This document shows positions 47,092 through 56,305 of a stretch of 56,837 nucleotides of DNA, piece after piece (the first letter of the stretch is position 1; each line of letters starts with the position of its first letter). The DNA is from Psychrobacter fulvigenes (GTDB taxonomy: Bacteria > Pseudomonadota > Gammaproteobacteria > Pseudomonadales > Moraxellaceae). Under the pieces are notes generated by a model. The model was not told where the DNA came from, did no database searches, and worked only from the letters and a program-made list of their open reading frames with translations. The stretch covers positions 1-56,837 of the forward strand of contig NZ_CAJGZP010000002.1 in assembly GCF_904846155.1 (NCBI RefSeq), read 5' to 3'. Made by a program: the position numbers and the translations under genes.

Positions 47092-47397
47092 TAGATAATT
47101 TTCAGCAACTTCTTTGCCCTTTGCAGCATATAAATCAACTGCTGTCGCCATAACATCTAGGCTTATGCTTTCATAAGCTACCCATCCTAATTTTGAGAAT
47201 ATTTCGTTAAAATTATCAGGTGTTTCTTTTACTTTAGAAAATTGAGGCTCACTTTCAAGAAATTCTGATAAGGCGTTATGAATGCGAGGCATGATATGTT
47301 TAATCAAAGGTATTTTAGATATATTTTTTGCTATCTTAAATGCATTGTCTAATTCATTTAATGATGCGTTATCTGATATTTTTGATTTATCATTCAT

Positions 47398-47749
47398 AAA
47401 AATCTCTCAATATTTAAATAGATTGTAGGCTTCTTAGCTCTTAAAAATTGATATTTTCACATGATATATACAAAAAATTATGTTCAGATTAGTATAAGAA
47501 TACGGTTCCCTAGTGAGGACTTGAATATCAATCTGTAGGCTAATAGTATCAACGTTTTAACTCGCTGAAATAGTCACAGTGTACTTCATGGTGTACTTAC
47601 CATACATATTCTATTCGTGATCGGTGCCCTATACAGGCATTGAGCTGTATGATTAAAATCTCCCAAGTTTAACTGTACGGATTTGACAGCAGGGGTCAGA
47701 CTGCGCAGTGAGCGCTTTTCAGGGCAGCACTTCAGATATTTAGCACGTT
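47398..47749. other. 352-bp spacer with repeated element
   Basis: No gene is seen. 47500-47600 is the inverted relative of 16880-16985. 47620-47642 (CCCTATACAGG) is similar in inverse to 15701-15715 (CCTGTATAGGG). Confidence 0.5.
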
Positions 47750-50700
47750 GGGGTTCTAGGGATTTTCCCCTCTAAAGTAACATAAATCGCCATAACCCAA
47801 GCAGTTAGTGGCTTGTGGAGCTGGGTTACCTTTCATTTTAGACTTCATTTTGAACAATAGGCCTAGTTATTTCCTGTAAATCAGGTAGTTTGCGGTTACT
47901 AGCGAACTGATAAGTGCCGCTTAGATTAATATTCTGCCATGCAACGGGTGATACTTGTCGAGTTATTGCAGCTTTTTCCTCGTCACCAACGTCTTCAAAG
48001 TGCAGTAGTAGATGACTTAGGATCATCGAGTTAAAGTAAATAATTGCATTTGCCGTCAAACGGGCACACTCGTTCCAAACGACTATTTCTGATTCGTTTT
48101 TTCCGCGGAACTGGTCACGATTGACCGATGCAATGGCTCGCCTGAGGAAATGCCAGGCTTCGCCTCGGTTCAGTGCTCGTTGAACATATTGGCGCAGACT
48201 TGCATCATCAATATAATCAAGTAAATATTGGGCTTTGATGAGCCTATTATATTCCGTTAATGCTTGTAATATAGGGTGTCCAGATGGATAACCAGATAAT
48301 TTGCGTACTAGCAATGCCTGTGTTGTGCGTTTTTCTTGAAGGGATAACACAATACGCTGAATATCCTGCCAGCCTTCCTCAATCACATTCATTTTTATCG
48401 GCTTTTTCAGCGCCAGATGCGTATTTCCGTCGTCGCTTTCAGTTACGTTAAATAGGTCATTGATCACACTGGTGAACTGAGCATACCGAGGCGCAAAACT
48501 ATAGCCGCATAAATCCAATAAGGCATAATTAACATGATTAACACCATGGGTGTCGGTTGAGAGTACGTCAGGCTTAAGATCACTAGTATTAGATTGTAGT
48601 AAGTCGTAAATATAATGGGACTCATGCTCATTAGATCCTATTATACGGGCATTTAACGCACTATGATTGGCAACTAACGTCATGGCCGTAATACCTTTGT
48701 TGGTGCCGAAGTATTTCGAGGAGTAGCGAGTTTTAAAAGTCTCAAGGTGAGTTTCAAATTTTTGCCCATCGGTACTGGCGTGTAGGACGTCTTCTTGGAT
48801 GTGATAGTGACGGAAGATAGGGAGTGCCGCTACTGCGTTATTGATGATATCACTTGCCTCTTGCAAGGTTTCAGGCCTAATATAATTAGCTTGTATAGTG
48901 CTTAGATGATCATAACTGCGATCAGATATTTGTGCCATCCCATATACGCCACGATGTGTCGCATTCGCAATGAGAATAGCCAATAAATCATCCTGATTGG
49001 CGCCTACTTGTTTTTGGATTGGCAGCACGTGTGCGAAGCATTGCATAAAGTTGGTTTCTTGTTCAACATAACGCAACACATCAGCAATACTGACGGGGAT
49101 CATCTGTTTAAAGAAGGGGTTGTTGACAAATGATCGGGAGCCTTTAACTGGCAGTCGCCATCGTGCGCCACTTCGGCTCTTCATGATCACATTGCGGTTA
49201 TCACCATTATCAATGTGACGAGCAACATCTTCTAGGGATGTTGCTAAGCGTATTTGTTTTACTTGCAGTAGCTTCTGAATCGGCTGCTTTAGCTTTTCCA
49301 ACGTTGACGATGCCAATAGATCAGACTGTATTGACGATGCAATTAAGTCGTCTTCTAGCGCACGATATTTAGTGACGTTTGATAAGTAAATTCGACCATT
49401 AAGCCGAGAAGCCAGTTGACGGTAAAGCAACCATTCGTATCGCTGTGGATGAACAACATCGTTGTTGAGTAACCATGGACGATGTTTTTGTTGGATAAGT
49501 GTACTATCCATTGTTTGCAATGTATTACCTGCTAATAGTTCTGTTTTTGTGGTTCTGAGCTGTGTCACCAATACTTCTGAGCCTTTACCTGCTTGGCATT
49601 CAAGACATAGAAACACGGGCCTTAATAACTGTTCAAGTAAGGTGTTTTGATCATCATAATATTGCCATTGATATTCTTCTACTGTGCGTTTTTGCTTTTT
49701 TAAGTACAGGCATAGCGTTTCTATATCTTGGTTATTCATTACACTTAATGCTTGTTGCCTAACCGTTGCAAATGGTTGATTATCGTCGATACTGTCATCA
49801 ACAAACAGATGGAGTAATTCTGCAGCTTTGGTGACATTGTCCGCAGCTGACCTCCATGAATCAAACACTGCCTGTTGGGCAAACGCATGCGCAGCTTCTT
49901 ATTGTTTCCGGATATGATGAATAAAACCATCAGTCAGTCGCTCTAAGCTTTGCCGTATGCGTTGAGTCAGAAAACACAGCAACCATAGGTGTTGCTGTGG
50001 ACGCTTAAAGCGTTTTAGTTTACTACCATAATAATCCACCATTTCACCGAAGTGTTGTTGGTTTTTAGACGATAAGGCTAAGTCCTTAACAGCATCATCA
50101 ATCTGTCTTGTATAAGGCTGTAACTGATGATAAACAATCAGTTCTTTTTTTAGCTCTGTCACCATAACGCTTTTTGCACCTGCTCGAAGCTGGCTTAAGG
50201 AGAGCCCATCTTTGTCATCGATAATAGTATTTAGAAATCCGTGTAGTTCAGATGAAACATGAATACGAAGCTTATTATTTAACGTCTTCTTGACCTGTTG
50301 GATAACACGACTGATAAGCTTTTGTACGACAGTATATTTAGGGATGGCAATTCTATGCGTTGCTAGATATTCAGCGGCTGCATCAAATAGATAACGAGGC
50401 TCAAGCCAAGCTTTGCCGACCATTACAAGATGATCGTACAACGGCGCAAAGTGCAGACTTTCTTCCCATTTCTGATAGTTTAGTAGCCTCAGTATTCTTT
50501 GATAAATACGGTCACGCTGCATCTTATTTATGCTGAAAGGCCTGAGCCCTTTGCCTCCTTGAACTTGCGTTGAAATAAACTGCATATCGTTAAAGATGAG
50601 GTTAAAGCTAGGTGAAAGAATGACAGGCTTAGACTTAAAATACCCTAATAACGCAATGAAATAGCATCGATGGCTCCTTAGGCGAATGCTTTTCGACTCT

Positions 50701-50960
50701 GTTAACTCGATCTCGTTTTGCGTAAAATACAATCGTTGCTGTTCAGGGGTTAATAGTGGCGGAGAATATAGATCAAGCTGCTCAGCTTTGGTAAGAATTG
50801 AGAGTTCGTTTTTTATAGCCATAGGAATTACGTTAAGTTTAAGGGGTAGTTAACCTCATAATTTGCCATACTTTGGAGAAGTAACCCACCTTTGTATGCC
50901 TTTAGATATCGTGAGTATGGCGATTTATGTTACTTTAGAGGGGAAAATCCCTAGAACCCC
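47750..50960 (-). mobile_element. Tn3-family element with tnpA only (3211 bp)
   Basis: 45-bp perfect terminal inverted repeats beginning GGGGTTCTAGGGATTTTCCC at 47750 and, inverted, ending at 50960. It contains only tnpA and no resolvase, like IS1071. The 5-bp flanks (ACGTT and TAGTT) differ, so there is no target duplication; the element probably marks the junction of the AT-rich and IncP-1-like parts. Confidence 0.9.
47838..50822 (-). pseudogene. tnpA: Tn3-family transposase TnpA with an in-frame TAA
   Basis: Total 994 codons plus stop, close to the family's usual size. N-terminal DNA-binding part starts MAIKNELSILTKAEQLDLYS; catalytic residues lie in LKPDVLSTDTHGVNHVNYAL (first Asp), and the terminal RKLSGYPSGHPILQAL ... 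NECARLTANAIIYFNS block holds the Glu. A TAA at 49896-49898 (after HHIRKQ) interrupts it; the same frame resumes EAAHAFAQQAVFDSWRS. Whether the stop is real decides if the element can move by itself. Confidence 0.9.
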
Positions 50961-51475
50961 TAGTTGGAATCAAAACAGCAAAGAGCTGATGACGTTGTAC
51001 GCCAAGGCAAAAAGCTATGAGGCCGGCGAGAAGGTCAGCTTTGGCGGCCGTGAGTTCGCCCCGCTCTATACCCCGCGCAATGACACGCTCATCAGCTTGT
51101 TTCAGATCACCGACGACGAGCAGGCCGAGCTGCGCACCATCATCAGCAAGGGCATGGCTGCTATGCGCCTCAAGGAGCGCGAGACGGCCCGCAGGCGTGC
51201 CGCTGGGGCAGTGGATAGGGAAACATACCTGGAACCCGCTAACGTGAAGCAGGCGCAGGCCCAGGGCCTCAGAGAACAAGGTTTAAGTATTCGAGCCATT
51301 GCAGCCCAAATGGGCGTGTCGGCTGGTGCCGTATCTGGCTACCTCAAGGCTGCGAAGAGCGTTCAAAGTCCGTGCGTATTACAGCCAGCGGCAAGCACAC
51401 TCAGCGAGTGTTCAAAGTCCGTGCGTATTACTAATGGCGAAGCCCACGCCCGCGCCGTAGGCGCTGTTTTTGAGT
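50961..51475 (+). pseudogene. C-terminal part of a pseudomonad-type plasmid replication protein
   Basis: Open from the Tn3 end: NQNSKELMTLYAKAKSYEAG, ITDDEQAELRTIISKGMAAM, RRRAAGAVDRETYLEPANVK, then the helix-turn-helix GLREQGLSIRAIAAQMGVSA GAVSGYLKA (here broken by a space). This composition is typical of the C-terminus of RepA-type replicases of Pseudomonas plasmids (from memory). The N-terminus was lost to the Tn3-family element, so this replicon is not functional. The end includes two GTTCAAAGTCCGTGCGTATT repeats. Confidence 0.5.
51361..51432. repeat. Two 22-bp direct repeats
   Basis: GTTCAAAGTCCGTGCGTATT(AC) at 51360-51382 and 51409-51431. They lie at the end of the rep-like frame and could be origin iterons or a duplicated tail. 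Confidence 0.7.
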
Positions 51476-51627
51476 AGCCAGGCATTGTGAAAATGCGAGT
51501 AGCCGCAAGGGTTGTGGGTAAGTCGCTTGAGACTTATCCATCATCCCGCGCAGTGCCGGAACGGCACGGAGTAATGGAGTTGCCAAATGTCTAGAGTTAG
51601 AAAAACATTCCCGCCTGAATTCCAGTA

Positions 51628-51873
51628 GTGGCCACGCTCGATGCTCTGGCTTTGTATTGGAAAGGTGATCCCGATTTTGTGCCGGTGAAAGATAAAACTA
51701 CTGTCAGGCTGAACGTGGCCCTGGGTGGCGCTGGGGTGGAATTGCTGGCGACCGGCCCGAAGTGGTACGACACCAGAGCAGGAAAGGGCGGCGGCGGGGC
51801 GGTTGATTTGACGATGCACCTGCTGCGCTTGGATTTCGTGGCGGCGGTAAAACATTTGCAGGCGAGCATGTAG
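51628..51873 (+). CDS. Primase-related small protein or fragment
   Basis: 81 aa (MATLDALALYWKGDPDFVPV) with TGPKWYDTRAGKGGGGAVDL and a C-terminal helix VAAVKHLQA. This pattern resembles the nucleic-acid-binding N-terminus of CHC2/Toprim-associated plasmid primases. No toprim domain follows, so it is short by family standards. A KorA-like TTTAGCCGCTAAA lies 10 bp downstream. Confidence 0.4.
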   Translation: MATLDALALYWKGDPDFVPVKDKTTVRLNVALGGAGVELLATGPKWYDTRAGKGGGGAVDLTMHLLRLDFVAAVKHLQASM

Positions 51874-52101
51874 TTTTAGCCGCTAAATTATCAGTTTTGA
51901 CGAAAGCCGGCCGATAGCGCGCTGGCTTTTTTTTGGCTGGAAAAAAGGCCGCCCAGAATCGCTCAGGTGCCGCGTTCGCGGTGCTGGTAATGCGTTGGTG
52001 TTCCCTGGGGGTTAAGGCCGCACTATGGGGCTTGTAGGCCCATTGCCGGAGTGGCTCGAAAACTTAAAAGGTTGAACGCCAAAGGAAAAGCAATAAATCC
52101 C

Positions 52102-52149
52102 AATGTTTAGCTAAACATTCTTGACAGGTAGGGCATATTGCCCTAGTAT
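52102..52149 (+). promoter_or_regulatory. klc promoter with KorA and KorC operators
   Basis: AATGTTTAGCTAAACATT (52102-52119) matches the KorA operator of IncP-1. TTGACA (52121-52126) and TAGTAT (52144-52149) are -35 and -10 with a 17-bp gap, inside which TAGGGCATATTGCCCTA (52129-52145) matches the KorC operator. Such double control of kil operons is known for RK2. A near-identical copy precedes kleA. Confidence 0.88.
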
Positions 52150-52198
52150 ATCAATTGAAGGCCGGGCATCTTGCAAGGTCAGAAGTTGGAGAGTTTCC

Positions 52199-52474
52199 AT
52201 GTCTAGAGTTATCAAAGTTGCAGCCTATCGCGCAGAAGCTGATCACCTTTTCCGTGTGGCTAATGTTGATTACCACGCTTGCGTGGGTGTGGATGAAATC
52301 GAGAACTGGCAGCGGATCGCTGGCCGTGTTCTGGCTGGGGTTGAGGGGGCCGAGTGCAACCGGGCTTCGGCTTATGACGTGGAGCAATTCACTCAGGCAG
52401 TTGCAGCAGTCAAGAGTCGTCTGGTTGATTCGGTGCAGCGGATCGCGGCTATCAATGCGGAGGTGGCAGCATGA
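52199..52474 (+). CDS. First gene of the klc operon, unknown function
   Basis: 91 aa from ATG at 52199 (TTGGAGAG upstream): MSRVIKVAAYRAEADHLFRV, helical throughout. No known domain. It overlaps klcA by 4 bp and so is transcribed from the KorA/KorC-controlled promoter. Confidence 0.65.
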   Translation: MSRVIKVAAYRAEADHLFRVANVDYHACVGVDEIENWQRIAGRVLAGVEGAECNRASAYDVEQFTQAVAAVKSRLVDSVQRIAAINAEVAA

Positions 52475-52905
52475 ACAGCCAAGAACAGGAGTTGATCCCC
52501 GTTACTGCCGTTCAGGTCGATGATGAAAACCGTATGGCGTTTTTGCCCACCTACTTCGGCCCGCGCTTGATGATGCATGGCGAAGGTCTTGTTTATCGCT
52601 GGATGCGCAGGCTGTCTGGTGGCTATAACGGTGGATTCTGGAATTTTTACGAGCTGACCAATGGAGGGTTTTACATGGCCCCGGAAGTTGGTTTGTTGCA
52701 GGTGGAGGTGGCCGGCAATTATTTCAGTGGGGAAATGTCCGCTGATGCGGCCGGGATCGTTGCCACGTTGTTTGCGCTGGGCCAGCTCGCAGAGGAAACA
52801 CAAGGCATGGACGAATGCGATACGTTGATTGACTGTTATCACTGGTTGCGTGAGTACGCTGGAACGCACGCCGAAGCTGCGCGGATTTACCGCGCCATCG
52901 ACTGA
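52471..52905 (+). CDS. klcA: Antirestriction protein KlcA (ArdB family)
   Basis: 144 aa, standard length. Conserved ArdB/KlcA phrases: RMAFLPTYFGPRLMMHGEGL, YRWMRRLSGGYNGGFWNFYE and LTNGGFYMAP. It protects entering plasmid DNA from type I restriction. Its presence with an hsd type I system on the same molecule is notable. Second gene of the operon. Confidence 0.93.
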   Translation: MNSQEQELIPVTAVQVDDENRMAFLPTYFGPRLMMHGEGLVYRWMRRLSGGYNGGFWNFYELTNGGFYMAPEVGLLQVEVAGNYFSGEMSADAAGIVATLFALGQLAEETQGMDECDTLIDCYHWLREYAGTHAEAARIYRAID

Positions 52906-52945
52906 TAAGGGCTGGCCCCAGTTAAAGCTGGGGCCACGTCATACC

Positions 52946-53695
52946 ATGAAAAAAACCATATCAGTGCAGCGCGACGAGCGTGACGAGTTGATGGCAAGGC
53001 TGGCCGACTCAATGCCGGGCTACCGGGCCGGCCTGCTGGCCGTGGCCAGGGCTGCGGTTGACGAGCTGAACGCCGGTGTGATGGCCTGCGATGATGCGGC
53101 GGTCGAGCTGGCAACAGGTCGTTATCAGGCTGCCACCTGGAAGCTCAACGGTGGGACGTTCTTTGGCTGTCAGGCCGACCAGGATGCCGCCGGGTGCGTC
53201 ATTGACCGGCTTTGCAGCGCCGCGCCTGGTGATGTGCCCTGTTGGGGTCAGGCTGGCCAGTTCCTGATTGAAGTCGAGGGCTTGCGCGCACTGGTCGATT
53301 TCGGTGGTGGCATTGGGGTGATGGGGTGCCATTTCGCCTTTAATGCCGTTGACCTGGACAGTCCATTTATTTCGGAAACGGGCTATCGCTCGAACTTCGA
53401 CCGGCTGCGCGGCGGTATGACTGTCGATGACGTGGCGGCCACGATCTTCGCGGCAATCCTCAAAGAGAAGCAGCCCAAGATGATCGAGCCGGAAAGCCGC
53501 GACCGATTGGCCAGCTATGTCCTGCCGGACTGGACGGCCGGCCTGGTGCCGCCACCGCGCCGGGAGCCGGCGACCGTGGATGTGCCCAAGGGCTTTGCCC
53601 AGGTCGATGTTGTCTTGCCAGCGCATAGAGCTTTTATTGTTCGTAAGTGGGCGGCTGATGCCCAGGCAAAGATCAAAGCGGCCCGAGGCTGCTAA
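52946..53695 (+). CDS. klcB: KlcB-like protein of the IncP-1 kil operon
   Basis: 249 aa from ATG at 52946 (MKKTISVQRDERDELMARLA). Cytosolic, two-part, no recognised catalytic motif. Called KlcB by its position between klcA and korC and its general likeness to RK2 KlcB, from memory; shorter than RK2 KlcB. A longer frame starting at 52829 overlaps klcA and is less likely. Confidence 0.6.
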   Translation: MKKTISVQRDERDELMARLADSMPGYRAGLLAVARAAVDELNAGVMACDDAAVELATGRYQAATWKLNGGTFFGCQADQDAAGCVIDRLCSAAPGDVPCWGQAGQFLIEVEGLRALVDFGGGIGVMGCHFAFNAVDLDSPFISETGYRSNFDRLRGGMTVDDVAATIFAAILKEKQPKMIEPESRDRLASYVLPDWTAGLVPPPRREPATVDVPKGFAQVDVVLPAHRAFIVRKWAADAQAKIKAARGC

Positions 53696-53775
53696 GTTGT
53701 ACGCCAAGCGAAAAGTGGATTTTGATATTTCTTCGCCAGGCGGTGGATTGTGAGTTTATTGGGAGAAGTTGAGTT

Positions 53776-54051
53776 ATGAAAGAGGCAGATATTAGATTGG
53801 AATGTTTGCGACCGGCTCAAGATGGCTGGCAACGGCCTACCTGCGACGAGGTTCAAGAGGCGCTTCGATTCGGGGGGCTTACTAAAGAGCGGGCGGCGAA
53901 TTTGTTAGGGCTTGGAGAAGGTGGAGGCCGCACGATCCGGCGATGGACTAGCGGTGAATCGGAAATTGCATACGCAAATTGGGCGCTGCTGTGCTATTTC
54001 GCGGGGCTGGGGGTCATTTGGGAAAGTGTTGAGCGCCAAGGGAAAATTTAG
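53776..54051 (+). CDS. korC: KorC-like repressor
   Basis: 91 aa with the helix-turn-helix LTKERAANLLGLGEGGGRTI and the KorC-type tail YANWALLCYFAGLGVIWES. It should bind the two TAGGGCNTATTGCCCTA operators in this window (52129, 54116) and repress the klc and kle promoters. GGGAGAAG upstream of the ATG. Located between the two operons it controls. Confidence 0.85.
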   Translation: MKEADIRLECLRPAQDGWQRPTCDEVQEALRFGGLTKERAANLLGLGEGGGRTIRRWTSGESEIAYANWALLCYFAGLGVIWESVERQGKI

Positions 54052-54093
54052 CGGCTAAACTCAAGTTAAACAAAATCGATATATCGAAAAAAG

Positions 54094-54136
54094 TTTAGCT
54101 AAAGCTATTGACAGATAGGGCCTATTGCCCTAGTAT
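54094..54136 (+). promoter_or_regulatory. kle promoter with KorA and KorC operators
   Basis: TTTAGCTAAA (54094-54103), TTGACA (54108-54113), TAGGGCCTATTGCCCTA (54116-54132), TAGTAT (54131-54136), 17-bp spacer. From 54131 on, about 55 bases of leader are identical to the klc leader (52144-52198). Confidence 0.88.
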
Positions 54137-54185
54137 ATCAATTGAAGGCCGGGCATCTTGCAAGGTCAGAAGTTGGAGAGTTTAG

Positions 54186-54416
54186 ATGGACAAGATCATG
54201 CCGTGGATTGATGAGTTGCCCGAGGCGGCAAAGACTGATTTTCCAGCGCGTCGCGATGCCGTTGCGGAGCTGATGGATGAGGCTGCGGAGCTGGTGCGCA
54301 GAGCCGAAGAGTTGCGGGCGAAGGCATATTTCACTGGCTGCACGCTTGAAGGCGATGCCAAGCGGGTTTGGTCGGTTGATGAGGTGGAGCAAGCCAAGGC
54401 GCGGGTGCGCTGGTAA
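54186..54416 (+). CDS. kleA: KleA-like protein of the IncP-1 kle operon
   Basis: 76 aa: MDKIMPWIDELPEAAKTDFP, then ARRDAVAELMDEAAELVRRA and CTLEGDAKRVWSVDEVEQAK. The N-terminal MPWIDELP and C-terminal pattern fit KleA of RK2 from memory. Acidic coiled-coil dimer in RK2, role in stable plasmid maintenance. Under the KorA/KorC-controlled promoter. Confidence 0.85.
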   Translation: MDKIMPWIDELPEAAKTDFPARRDAVAELMDEAAELVRRAEELRAKAYFTGCTLEGDAKRVWSVDEVEQAKARVRW

Positions 54417-54476
54417 TGGTCACGGCCCGGCTTCGGTCGGGCCACTTCATCGAACGCCAAGCAGGAGGTTCTGCAA

Positions 54477-54560
54477 GTGAAGAAAGGTAGGGTCGAGGTT
54501 CAGATTATAGGAATTATGTCGGGCGCGGTGGTCGGGCTAGGGCTGGCATCAAGGCATTAA
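54477..54560 (+). CDS. 27-codon frame after kleA, possibly a kle remnant
   Basis: GTG at 54477 after AGGAGG: VKKGRVEVQIIGIMSGAVVG, ends at 54560, weakly hydrophobic. Strong ribosome site but very short. It could be what is left of kleB or another kle gene. Low certainty. Confidence 0.3.
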   Translation: MKKGRVEVQIIGIMSGAVVGLGLASRH

Positions 54561-54565
54561 AGGAA

Positions 54566-54586
54566 CGCCCGGATAAGTCCGGGCGC
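54566..54586. terminator. GC-rich hairpin after the kle remnant
   Basis: CGCCCGGATAAGTCCGGGCG, perfect 8-bp stem; no long T run, so a weak terminator at best. The rest of 54587-54789 has no supported gene. Confidence 0.5.
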
Positions 54587-54789
54587 TTGGCCTGGTGCTG
54601 GCACACCGTAGCCATGCTTTCCGAGTGTGGAAGCAATAGCATTGAACCCGCGAAACGGGTGGAGGGTCAAGCAATGTCGAAGGTTATTTTCAAGGTTTCA
54701 TAACGGGCGGGTTGATGTAAATGGCAAGACGCCAAGGAAGTAACGTGTATAAGATGTAGCAATAATTACTCCACAAGAGAGCTTCAGCC

Positions 54790-55714
54790 ATGAATACGCC
54801 AGCCGTACGAAAAGGCTTTCAGACGATAAGGGCCTCCATGATCGATCTATTGGGGTCTTGTTTTGAGGATGCGTCAATTGCCATTTCCATGTTCAATCCA
54901 ATATCCCGTGAACACGAATCCGTCGGCGCCAGTGGATATGATCAAAGCATGCTGGACTTCCTTAATGGTACGTTTATTAATTACGATGAAGATATGGTTT
55001 TTTTGAGGTCCAGCAATTTGACCTGTCTCGAATGGAACTCAACCGCTAGGCCCTACCGCGATACACTGTTCGCCAAAGAATATTTTATTCCCAAAGGCTA
55101 CCATGGCGGTATTACCCAGCTCCTTTTTTCCGAGGAACGCCAATACACAGGCGCCTTGCATATAAATATCAAAACAACCGATTCAGTCAGCCGTGAGGCG
55201 CAGCGCTTGATCTCGAACTCGGCTCCCATTCTGGCCAGCGTGACTGATTGGTGGCATGAAATTGTCTCGTTGGAGTGCGAAGCCACTCCGGAGAGCTTCC
55301 TTTTTGTCGTCATAAATAAAAAAGTATTTTGTAATCGTGAAGATCCAGTGCGGGTACTTGGAGTAAGAACAGTAGAGAAAATATTGAGAGCTGATAGCGA
55401 AAGCCGCATCCCGCATCAGTTCTATATTGAGGATTGCCATGGCAAGCGTTGGTCAATGAAAGCGATGAGGAAAAATGGTGAGCTTTTGTTGTTTGCTCAT
55501 CCTGGTGTCCTGCCATTCTCGATAACGCCTAGGGAACTCGATATCGCCAGTTGGTTGGTCGGGGGTTGCAAACTAAGGAAATTGCCCGGCCTTACAAATT
55601 TCTGAGCGCACCGTTGCGCATCATGTCGAAAGTCTGTTGCTCAAGCTGGGCCTGCACAACAGAGTCTCGGCCGCAATTTTTTGTTATCGAAACGGCATTC
55701 TTACTCTGCGATGA
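54790..55714 (+). pseudogene. LuxR-family regulator, HTH broken by two missing G
   Basis: The N-terminal about 225 residues form a GAF/autoinducer-like sensory part (MNTPAVRKGFQTIRASMIDL). The LuxR helix-turn-helix starts ITPRELDIASWLVGG and is out of frame twice. Restoring one G in the run at 55560-55564 and one in GCCCGGCC at 55589 gives LQTKEIARALQISERTVAHH and then VESLLLKLGLHNRVSAAIFC to a stop at 55714 (308 aa). Without correction there is no DNA-binding domain. It is upstream of and convergent with amiS-amidase and may regulate them. Confidence 0.85.
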
Positions 55715-55720
55715 GCAAAA

Positions 55721-56257
55721 TTAGATTACTTTCGTATGCAGCAGGATTGCTGGCAAAATGGCTGTCATTATCGATTGAGCAACCGTCATGGCGCCCGTAA
55801 ATTTAGCGATATTGCATCTGAGTACAAACAGCAGGAAAAACAGGAACCACAAGCCCGCCCACGCAAACCAGTTCAAGGCCATCCATGTTTCAAACAGGCT
55901 TTGGGAATTCCTCAGCCCTATAACTCCTGCCGGAATGGCAAAGAATGGAACTACCAGCGAAAACCAACCAACTGCAGTCCCATTTACACCGGTAAATTGA
56001 TTGATGCCAATCCATACGCAGGTTAGGGAGACCAAACCTATATACGCCCCGCCGGAGTAGTCGTATTGGGGCACGCCATGGCCTTGAGCCATAAGTAAAG
56101 CCACTATGGTGCTTCCTATGAACCCCGTAAAAAGATTGACGATAGCAATATCCTTTCCTTCCAGTAAGTTGCTTGGGTTCCCCACCGTATCCAGCCATAT
56201 CCGCATTCCATTAATAAATAATGATATTCCAGCAAAGGTTAAGAAGACGCTAATCAT
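55721..56257 (-). CDS. AmiS/UreI-family amide or urea channel
   Basis: 178 aa with six predicted membrane segments (for example LTFAGISLFINGMRIWLD, FTGFIGSTIVALLMAQ, AVGWFSLVVPFFAIPAG). Family length is about 170-195. Conducts short amides or urea through the inner membrane. Located 48 bp upstream of nothing on its strand but directly downstream of the amidase gene (same strand), so channel and enzyme likely share a transcript. Confidence 0.85.
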   Translation of the reverse strand: MISVFLTFAGISLFINGMRIWLDTVGNPSNLLEGKDIAIVNLFTGFIGSTIVALLMAQGHGVPQYDYSGGAYIGLVSLTCVWIGINQFTGVNGTAVGWFSLVVPFFAIPAGVIGLRNSQSLFETWMALNWFAWAGLWFLFFLLFVLRCNIAKFTGAMTVAQSIMTAILPAILLHTKVI

Positions 56258-56305
56258 GACTGATCCTTTATTTTATTTTTATTTAAGGAGTTAGAGGGTT
56301 CTTCG

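Larger units (their letters stand above)
45296..47397 (-). pseudogene. HEPN-like protein gene, split by an IS5-family element and one frameshift
   Basis: Starting at ATG 47397 (MNDKSKISDNASLNELDNAF), the gene runs to ENYL at 47092, continues after the IS (46257-47091) as ADTYDKDTIRIGLMSFSGHK, and ends at 45296. Removal of the IS and one TA restores the frame. A further base is missing near 45855 (CWAA then IFAARNWAESY). The corrected protein is 421 aa. The middle region has NIPYRHGILHGKEL, containing R-x4-H, the HEPN RNase signature; the C-terminal 110 residues look beta-rich. A phage-defence or RNA-cutting role fits this island but is inferred. Confidence 0.7.

Noticed and set aside
15569..47749. 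XerC/XerD pdif sites typical of Acinetobacter plasmid modules
   Set aside because: I looked for the two 11-bp arms with a 6-bp spacer and found no convincing match by eye; a computed search could still find a divergent one.
47745..50965. 5-bp target duplication around the Tn3-family element
   Set aside because: Flanks are ACGTT and TAGTT and do not match.
52829..52945. Longer N-terminus for klcB
   Set aside because: It overlaps klcA in another frame; the ATG at 52946 starts a typical soluble protein.
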